9,335 nt of DNA from Candidatus Desantisbacteria bacterium CG1_02_38_46. GTDB lineage: Bacteria > Desantisbacteria > UBA1551 > UBA1559. Location of the stretch: contig MNUO01000120.1 of the NCBI GenBank assembly GCA_001871015.1, forward strand, positions 1-9,335, given 5' to 3'. Positions 4,202-9,335 of the stretch are shown here, one piece after another. The position numbers were made by a program, and so were the translations under genes. The notes beneath the pieces are model-generated. The model was not told the origin of the DNA. It saw nothing but the letters and a program-made list of their open reading frames with translations, and ran no database searches. Within the stretch, counting starts at the first letter, position 1; each line of letters begins with the position of its first letter.

Positions 4202-5872
4202 TCACCCACGAGAAACAAGGTTCTTGAGCGATAGCGAAAGGTTCTTATTTATCTCATTTAAAAAGTAGCCTGTCCCCTTTTTTGAATCGTCCCCTTTTTT
4301 TATGAGGTGAACTTCCTGTATTCCCTCAATCTCTTTTATTTTTTTTATAGCAGAATCCGACGGGGTGGTATCAACATTTAATATGGTAAGGTTTGTCTCC
4401 CCTTTCTTTCTGCGGCTCAATTGTAATCCAGCAATATTTATCTTCTCCTTGCCAAGTATTGTGCCAATTTTACCGACCATTCCAGGTTTATCTTCATGAG
4501 TGCATATAAGCATATGCGATGAAGGAACAATGTCCACATTAAACTCATCAATACGAACAATCCTGAGCAGGTTTTTGCTAAAAACAGTACCGGCGATTAA
4601 CTTCTTACCTATAGATGAGTCTACCTCTACCGAAATAAAATTTGTGAAATCCTGTGGAGTATTACTTTTACCTTCTATTATTTTTATCCCTCTTTCTTTT
4701 GCCAGAGTAAGAACATTTACAAAATTAAGTGAATTGCCTAACATAGGTTCGAGCATTGCTTTCATTATTGATATTGTCATCGGATTCAAATTGTAATTCG
4801 CTACGTCCCCGCTGTAAAGAATCTGGACAGAATTAACAGGTCCGCATGCTAGTTGTCCATGGAGACTACCAAGTATCTCAGCCATATCCAGATATGGTTT
4901 AATCTGTTTTAGCAATTCAGGTTCTATTGAAGCAACATTTAATGCATTTCGAACCATACCTCTCTTCAAAACATCAACAACCTGTTTTGCCGCATCCACT
5001 GCAACTCTTACCTGTGCTTCCTGGGTTGAAGCGCCTAAATGTGGAGTTGTGATAACTGAATCCAGGGTTAAAAGTGGACTGCGTTCAGGAGGTTCGCTCT
5101 CAAAAACATCCAGTGCTGCACCTGCTACTTTTCCAGTTTTAATCGCGTCGTAAAGTGCAGTTTCATCAATAATTCCACCGCGGGCACAATTGATAATTCT
5201 CACTCCGTCTTTCATTAGAGCAAATTCTCTCTTGCCGATTAAATGCCTCGTCTCCTTGCTAAAAGGAGTATGAACCGTAATGTAATCAGATTTCTTGAAA
5301 ATTTCCTGCAGTTTTACATATTCAATACCCATCTTCTTTGCCTGTTCCAAAAAAACAAAGGGGTCATAACCAATAGTATGCATTCCCAATCCCTGCGCCA
5401 TCTTTGCGACTTCGGTTCCTATGCGACCCAGTCCTATAATACCAAGAATCTTGTCATGAACCTCTGTGCCGGTAAACTTCTTTTTTTCCCATTTTCCATT
5501 TTTCATTGAGGCATTCGCCTGTGGAATATTCCTGGACATAGAAAGAATCATTGCAATAGTATTTTCGGCTGCTGAAATTGTATTTCCTCCAGGCACATTC
5601 ATAACAATAATACCTTTCCTGGTTGCTGCTTCAACATTCACATTGTCAATACCAGTACCTGCACGAGCTATCACTTTAAGTTTCTTTGCAGAGTCAATCA
5701 CATCTTTGGTAACCTTTGTCTGACTTCGCACTATAAGTCCTTCATAGTCTCCGATTATTTTTAGTAACTCGCCGGGAGTCAAATCTGTTTGGACATCAAC
5801 CTCTATGTCTTTTTCCTTTTTTAGTTCTTCTATCCCATCACTTGCCAAAGGGTCACTGACAAGAACCTTCAC
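4202..5872 (-). CDS. serA: D-3-phosphoglycerate dehydrogenase, long form
   Basis: Oxidises 3-phosphoglycerate with NAD+, the first step of serine synthesis. Domain order fits the long, ACT-containing form: substrate-binding halves (1-100 and 283-315), NAD-binding Rossmann domain with GLGRIG (147-152), an intervening ASB-type regulatory domain (about 320-445), then an ACT domain (about 452-525, [17 protein letters not shown]) that in the family binds serine for feedback control. Catalytic residues are R231 (NCARGG), E260 (FESEPP) and H278 (TTPHLGAS). The start is GTG 5872, overlapping the lon stop as GTGA, with GGAGG upstream inside lon; translation is probably coupled. The 556-residue length is about 30 more than usual. 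The excess is the tail after VHLIKKG, encoded by repeat-like DNA at 4202-4301. The stop lies 23 nt before the gltX start. Confidence 0.95.
   Translation of the reverse strand: MKVLVSDPLASDGIEELKKEKDIEVDVQTDLTPGELLKIIGDYEGLIVRSQTKVTKDVIDSAKKLKVIARAGTGIDNVNVEAATRKGIIVMNVPGGNTISAAENTIAMILSMSRNIPQANASMKNGKWEKKKFTGTEVHDKILGIIGLGRIGTEVAKMAQGLGMHTIGYDPFVFLEQAKKMGIEYVKLQEIFKKSDYITVHTPFSKETRHLIGKREFALMKDGVRIINCARGGIIDETALYDAIKTGKVAGAALDVFESEPPERSPLLTLDSVITTPHLGASTQEAQVRVAVDAAKQVVDVLKRGMVRNALNVASIEPELLKQIKPYLDMAEILGSLHGQLACGPVNSVQILYSGDVANYNLNPMTISIMKAMLEPMLGNSLNFVNVLTLAKERGIKIIEGKSNTPQDFTNFISVEVDSSIGKKLIAGTVFSKNLLRIVRIDEFNVDIVPSSHMLICTHEDKPGMVGKIGTILGKEKINIAGLQLSRRKKGETNLTILNVDTTPSDSAIKKIKEIEGIQEVHLIKKGDDSKKGTGYFLNEINKNLSLSLKNLVSRG
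4210..4301. repeat. Repeat-like DNA encoding the SerA C-terminal extension
   Basis: Two adjacent copies of the G-rich motif are read on the minus strand as AAAAAAGGGGAC (at about 4287-4301 and 4271-4286). The second continues into AGGCTACTTTTT, giving a weak AAAAAG/CTTTTT hairpin. It resembles the hairpin at the gltX end (TAGGGACAGACAC). Beyond it, AAGGTTCTT is directly repeated at 4217-4225 and 4238-4246. The block codes for SerA residues from about 525 to the end and has no counterpart in a standard ACT domain. Confidence 0.55.
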
Positions 5873-8241
5873 TTCTTCCCTCCCTCAAAAAATTTATGAA
5901 TTTTTAAAACCTCATCCATATTCTTGACAAATTTGAGTTCTAATTGTCTTGTCACATTCTTTGGAATATCCTCAATGTCTTTCTTATTTTCCTCAGGCAT
6001 AATCAAGGTTTTAATTCCAGCACGATGAGCTGCAAGTATTTTCTCTTTTATTCCACCTACAGGCAAAACTCTTCCCCTCAAGGTAATCTCCCCGGTCATC
6101 GCAATATCAGAAGAAATGGATTTTTTTGTAAGCCCAGAAATCAAAACGCAAGCCATAGTTATGCCAGCAGACGGACCATCCTTGGGAATTGCACCTTCTG
6201 GCACATGGATATGAACATCATATTTTTTATAAAAATCTTTTTTAAGTTTTAATTCCTTTGTCCTGGAACGAACATAACTTAGTGCTGCCTTTGCAGATTC
6301 TTGCATCACATCACCCATTTGACCGGTGAGAAGAAGTTGACCTTTCCCTGAAAGAATCACCACTTCAATAATAAGTATATCTCCACCAGCCTCAGTCCAG
6401 GCAACGCCTGTCCCTACACCAATTCCACTTTTCTCCTCTTTTTTCCCACGACGAATTTTAGGTACTCCTAAATATTTTGGTACATTCACTCCAGTAATCT
6501 TTATTTTTTTACCATTCTCCTCTTTCCCGGTTGTTATTCTTCTGGCCACTTTTCGACATATATTGGCAATTTCTCTCTCTAAATTTCTAACGCCTGCTTC
6601 CTGAGTATATTCCCTGATAGTTCTCAATATTGCGCTTTTTGAAATTTCTACATTCTTTTTTGATAAACCGTGCTCTTTCAGTTCTTTTAGAATTAAAAAT
6701 TTGTCTGCAATGTGAAATTTCTCGTCTTCTGTATAACCGGGAAATTCAATAACCTCCATTCTATCCCGAAGTGCAGGAGGAACTGGATAAAGAGTGTTAG
6801 CGGTAGTAATAAACATCACCTTTGATAAATCAAAATCAACCTCAAGGTAGTGGTCGCTAAAAGCATTATTCTGCTCAGGGTCAAGAACTTCTAATAGTGC
6901 ACTTGAAGGGTCTCCACGGAAATCCATACTCATTTTATCTATCTCGTCCAGGATAAATACAGGATTCCTGGACTTTGCTCTGCGTACTGACTGAATAATT
7001 CTTCCTGGTAATGCACCAACATAAGTACGGCGATGTCCACGTATTTCAGCCTCATCCCTCACTCCGCCCAGGGACAATCTGATGAATTTCCTTCCCATTG
7101 CTCTGGCAATAGATTTTCCAACTGAAGTTTTCCCGGTTCCTGGCGGACCGACAAAACATAAGATTGGACCTTTCATTTTCTCTACAAGTTTCCTCACTGC
7201 CAAATATTCAAGTGCTCTCTCTTTAACCTTCTTCAGTCCATAGTGGTCTTCCTCAAGAATTTTTTCTGCTTCCTTTATATCAATCTTATCCTTTGTCTCT
7301 ATAGACCAGGGAAGATTTACAAGCCAATCAAGATAATTGCGCACAACGGTAGTTTCTGGAGAAAGCGGAAACATCTGTTTGAGTCTTTCAATTTCCTTCA
7401 TTGCTTTTTCTTCAATTTCCCCTGGCATCCTTGCTTCTTTAACCTGTTTTTTCAGATTTTCTATGTCGCCAGTTTCCCCTTTCTTACCAAGTTCCTCCTG
7501 GATCGCCTTCAACTGCTCACCCAGGTAATATTCCTTCTGGACCTTGCCGATTCGATCAAAAACCTTCTTTTGAATTTTTTCTTCTAACCCTAATATTTCC
7601 AATTCTGAAACCAGGAGTTTGCACAATCTCTCAAGTCGTTCTCTCGGACTTATTGCCTCTAATAATTGCTGTTTATCTGGAATTTTTAAAAATAAATGAG
7701 CTGTAATCACATCTGCGAGCCTGCCTGGTTCTTCAATGCCAGTAATTATGGCTAATATTTCAGGAGGTACCTTTGGATTGAGATTAACATATTTTTCAAA
7801 TTGGTCATTAGCGGTGCGCATTAACGCTTCAATATCCAGAGTTTTTTCTATATTCTCCCTGACTTCCTCAATCCTGACCTGTAAGAATTTTTCGTTATTT
7901 AAATATTCCTTTATTCTGACGCGCCGTATTCCCTCAATTAATATTCTTGTTGTTCCGTCGGGTAATTTAAGCAACTGCAATACTTCCGATAGCGTACCTA
8001 TTTGATAAATATCCTCTACGCCAGGCTCTTCTATCTTCAAATCCTTTTGAGCACAGATTAAAATAAAGTGATCATGCAGCATCGCTTCTTCAATGGCATT
8101 AACTGACTTTAATCTTCCTACTGACAGGGGCACAACCATATGTGGGAAAATAACCAGGTCCCTGACAGGAAGAAGTGGTACCACCCCAATTGGTTTCTTT
8201 CGTCTTTCTTCAATTTTTTCAATCATATTTTGAATTGCCAT
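5869..8241 (-). CDS. lon: ATP-dependent Lon protease
   Basis: A cytosolic hexameric AAA+ serine protease that unfolds and degrades misfolded and regulatory proteins. I start at ATG 8241 ([12 protein letters not shown]), which has GGAG six bases upstream; the longer reading from 8301 adds 20 atypical residues from repeat-like spacer DNA. Counting from 8241 there are 790 residues: LON substrate-binding domain (about 18-210, [18 protein letters not shown]), coiled linker (about 215-300), AAA+ module with Walker A GPPGTGKT (365-372) and Walker B FILDEID (429-435), then the Lon-type protease domain. The catalytic dyad is S691 (PKDGPSAG) and K732 (GGIKEKIL). It is complete and of normal length with no visible insertion. 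It sits 84 nt after clpP and overlaps serA by four bases. No CIRCE-type heat-shock operator is visible. Confidence 0.96.
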   Translation of the reverse strand: MAIQNMIEKIEERRKKPIGVVPLLPVRDLVIFPHMVVPLSVGRLKSVNAIEEAMLHDHFILICAQKDLKIEEPGVEDIYQIGTLSEVLQLLKLPDGTTRILIEGIRRVRIKEYLNNEKFLQVRIEEVRENIEKTLDIEALMRTANDQFEKYVNLNPKVPPEILAIITGIEEPGRLADVITAHLFLKIPDKQQLLEAISPRERLERLCKLLVSELEILGLEEKIQKKVFDRIGKVQKEYYLGEQLKAIQEELGKKGETGDIENLKKQVKEARMPGEIEEKAMKEIERLKQMFPLSPETTVVRNYLDWLVNLPWSIETKDKIDIKEAEKILEEDHYGLKKVKERALEYLAVRKLVEKMKGPILCFVGPPGTGKTSVGKSIARAMGRKFIRLSLGGVRDEAEIRGHRRTYVGALPGRIIQSVRRAKSRNPVFILDEIDKMSMDFRGDPSSALLEVLDPEQNNAFSDHYLEVDFDLSKVMFITTANTLYPVPPALRDRMEVIEFPGYTEDEKFHIADKFLILKELKEHGLSKKNVEISKSAILRTIREYTQEAGVRNLEREIANICRKVARRITTGKEENGKKIKITGVNVPKYLGVPKIRRGKKEEKSGIGVGTGVAWTEAGGDILIIEVVILSGKGQLLLTGQMGDVMQESAKAALSYVRSRTKELKLKKDFYKKYDVHIHVPEGAIPKDGPSAGITMACVLISGLTKKSISSDIAMTGEITLRGRVLPVGGIKEKILAAHRAGIKTLIMPEENKKDIEDIPKNVTRQLELKFVKNMDEVLKIHKFFEGGKK

Positions 8242-8252
8242 CTTGCACTCCG

Positions 8253-8323
8253 TGGTGTCATCCATGGTGTCATAATAAAAAAACCCTAAAGCACAAAGCA
8301 AGACCTGACACCGTTACACCGTT
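8253..8323. repeat. Repeat cluster in the clpP-lon spacer
   Basis: Three small repeats fill the spacer. TGGTGTCAT occurs at 8253-8261 and 8265-8273. ACACCGTT is perfectly tandem at 8308-8315 and 8316-8323. CAAGACCTGACACC at 8299-8312 matches the right boundary of the repeat array at 352-365 at 13 of 14 positions. This supports rejecting the upstream lon start, since the extra residues would come from this DNA. Confidence 0.65.
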
Positions 8324-8325
8324 AT

Positions 8326-8916
8326 TTATTTTCGGTGCGTGATTACTTCATCAATAATACCGTATTCCTTTGCCTCCTCAGGTGTCATAAAGAAATCTCT
8401 GTCAGTATCTTTCTGAATTCGGTCAATTGGTTGACCGGTATGGTGGGCTAAGATTTGATCAAGTTTATCTTTGGTCCTCAGTATTTCCCTTGCCTGGATT
8501 CCAACATCTGTCGCCTGCCCCTGAGCTCCACCTAATGGTTGATGAATTAAAATAGAAGTATTCGGAAGAGCAAATCTTTTTCCTCTGGTGCCAGATGCCA
8601 AAAGCAATGCCCCAAGACTTGCAGCCTGCCCCATACATATAGTGGAAACCTGTGGCTTTATATATTGCATTGTATCATAGATTGCTAAACCTGCGCTGAC
8701 TACGCCGCCAGGCGTATTAATGTAGAGTCGGATATCTTTATCCGGATCCTCCACCTCTAAGAAAAGAAGCTGAGCTATGATGAGATTTGCAATCATGTCA
8801 TCAATGGGTGAACCAATAAGAATAATTCTGTCCTTTAATAACCGTGAATAAATATCATACGCTCTCTCTCCCCTACTCGATTGCTCAATAACAACCGGAA
8901 CTAATTCCATATTCAC
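8326..8916 (-). CDS. clpP: ATP-dependent Clp protease, proteolytic subunit
   Basis: A serine peptidase that forms the barrel-shaped proteolytic core used by ClpX or ClpA/ClpC unfoldases. All 196 residues are present, a normal length. The Ser-His-Asp triad is S100 (MGQAASLGA), H125 (ILIHQPLGG) and D174 (TDRDFFM). The oxyanion and handle regions (INTPGG at 66-71, [15 protein letters not shown] at 128-142) are typical. The start is GTG 8916, with AGGAG seven bases upstream; ATG 8910 is too far from that site. The N-terminal [22 protein letters not shown] is standard with only a minimal propeptide. It leads the clpP-lon-serA-gltX series. clpX and tig, frequent neighbours, are not in the window, so the partner unfoldase must be encoded elsewhere. 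Confidence 0.96.
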   Translation of the reverse strand: MNMELVPVVIEQSSRGERAYDIYSRLLKDRIILIGSPIDDMIANLIIAQLLFLEVEDPDKDIRLYINTPGGVVSAGLAIYDTMQYIKPQVSTICMGQAASLGALLLASGTRGKRFALPNTSILIHQPLGGAQGQATDVGIQAREILRTKDKLDQILAHHTGQPIDRIQKDTDRDFFMTPEEAKEYGIIDEVITHRK

Positions 8917-9060
8917 TTTTTCACTCCTCGTATAATATATTTTTAGTAGTACCCTGGTAGAACGTCTGCAGGAAACTCATGAAAGGCAAATTTGATATTC
9001 TTGGAGGCAAATTTTGAAATTTATCCTTTCACAGATGCCCGTAGACGCATTATTTCAGGG

Positions 9061-9084
9061 TGGGCATACATAAATGTATACCCA
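9061..9084. repeat. Inverted repeat upstream of the clpP and RNA promoters
   Basis: TGGGCATACAT and ATGTATACCCA flank AA: 11-bp arms with a single C-A mismatch. A T-run follows on the plus strand after about 8 nt (9092-9100), so it could be a loose plus-strand terminator or an operator. Elsewhere, 8917-9098 holds an AT-rich tract before the clpP ribosome site and a directly repeated GGCAAATTT (8986-8993 region and 9006-9014), but no convincing clpP promoter or gene. Confidence 0.4.
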
Positions 9085-9098
9085 AAAACATCTTTTTT

Positions 9099-9127
9099 TT
9101 GACTTTTAAGAGAGATCCCTGTATAAT
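9099..9127 (+). promoter_or_regulatory. Sigma70-type promoter, plus strand
   Basis: TTGACT (9099-9104) and TATAAT (9122-9127) are exactly 17 bp apart. Transcription would start near 9134 and run rightward, divergent from clpP. No open reading frame with a ribosome site follows in the window, which points to a non-coding transcript or a long leader. Confidence 0.75.
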
Positions 9128-9133
9128 ATCTTT

Positions 9134-9335
9134 AAAGGTATTAAGAGGGAAATGCTTTTTCTCCTTGTTGTATCCCGATGGACATCGGGATAGCTTCTTT
9201 AGAAAGTCTGCTTCCCTGGGTAGAGGCCAAAAATTCTAACACGTAAATTGTTCAGTCTCCTTGAGACGCCTTGCAAGCAGCAAGGTTTGTACCCGCTCTT
9301 AGAGATTAGTTCTAATTCCTGCGAGGCTGTTTTTA
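9134..9335 (+). ncRNA. Structured non-coding RNA, possibly 6S-like (runs off the window)
   Basis: The transcript from the promoter at 9099-9127 contains several pairings. A closing helix pairs TTAGAA-AGTCT (about 9201-9211) with AGATT-AG-TTCTAA (about 9303-9315), and an outer AGCTTC pairs with GAGGCT near the right edge. Between them lie CTTCCCTGGGTAGAGG on the 5' side and, on the 3' side, a hairpin CCTTGC-AAGCA-GCAAGG (about 9269-9285) followed by TTTGTACCC. A closing stem, a CCCTGG-containing bubble strand, and a small CCTTG hairpin in the opposite strand resemble 6S RNA, the RNA polymerase mimic. GTCTC-CTT-GAGAC adds another hairpin. The apical stem is not the long one usual for 6S, so the identity is tentative. 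It could instead be the leader of a gene outside the window. It seems to end near the T-run at 9330-9334. Confidence 0.4.
9171..9192. repeat. Perfect-arm palindrome in the RNA's 5' part
   Basis: TATCCCGATG (9171-9180) and CATCGGGATA (9183-9192) are exact reverse complements separated by GA. The core CCGATG/CATCGG is the same as in the element inside gltX (3049-3106), suggesting one dispersed family. Confidence 0.85.

Noticed and set aside
4179-4205. GTG start for gltX at 4205 overlapping serA
   Set aside because: It adds nine residues before the canonical MVRVRFAPSPTG start and would bury the GGGAGGG ribosome site.
8242-8301. Longer Lon N-terminus starting at 8301
   Set aside because: The extra residues are atypical for Lon, come from repeat-rich spacer, and ATG 8241 has a well-placed GGAG.
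8979-9017. Twelve-codon ORF (MKGKFDILGGKF) upstream of clpP
   Set aside because: Too short, no ribosome site, on the opposite strand to clpP, and made of a small direct repeat.
9134-9335. SRP RNA suggested by AAGCAGC near the CCTTGC hairpin
   Set aside because: AAGCA is the loop of a perfect 6-bp hairpin here, and the paired 5' side of SRP domain IV with its GGAA-type loop is not found.

Overview
The window looks like a chromosomal piece from an uncultivated bacterium with a moderately AT-rich genome. I cannot place it in a phylum. The housekeeping proteins (ClpP, Lon, long-form SerA, GltX) are bacterial. The DNA is unusually rich in short dispersed palindromes, several of them inside coding sequences.

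Right to left, following the minus strand: clpP (8326-8916), lon (5869-8241), serA (4202-5872) and gltX (2652-4178) lie head to tail. lon and serA overlap by four bases, and serA and gltX are almost contiguous. gltX is followed by an intact tRNA-Gln(CUG) and then by only the first 43 nt of a tRNA-Glu. The synthetase gene therefore sits beside tRNAs of its own substrate families. clpX, which often separates clpP from lon, is absent.

Downstream of the tRNAs, still on the minus strand, is a gene for a NYN/PIN-like nuclease-fold protein (LabA/DUF88 type). It has its own promoter and a structured leader ending in an intrinsic terminator just before the Shine-Dalgarno site. The gene is split by a complete 1133-bp IS630-family element (741-1873, plus strand) flanked by a TA duplication. 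Removing the element and one TA restores a 179-residue reading frame with all the family's acidic positions. Next come an intact tRNA-Glu(CUC) with an encoded CCA (373-448), a four-copy 26-bp palindromic repeat array (231-334), and the N-terminus of a cyclic-nucleotide-binding-domain protein cut by the window edge (1-201).

The right end (8917-9335) has no protein gene. It carries a consensus-like plus-strand promoter and a structured, possibly 6S-like RNA running off the window, with a perfect-arm palindrome in its 5' part.

The main curiosities are palindromic elements that appear to have entered gltX in frame and to supply the ends of gltX and serA, the attenuated NYN gene broken by the IS, the half tRNA-Glu, and the candidate non-coding RNA.
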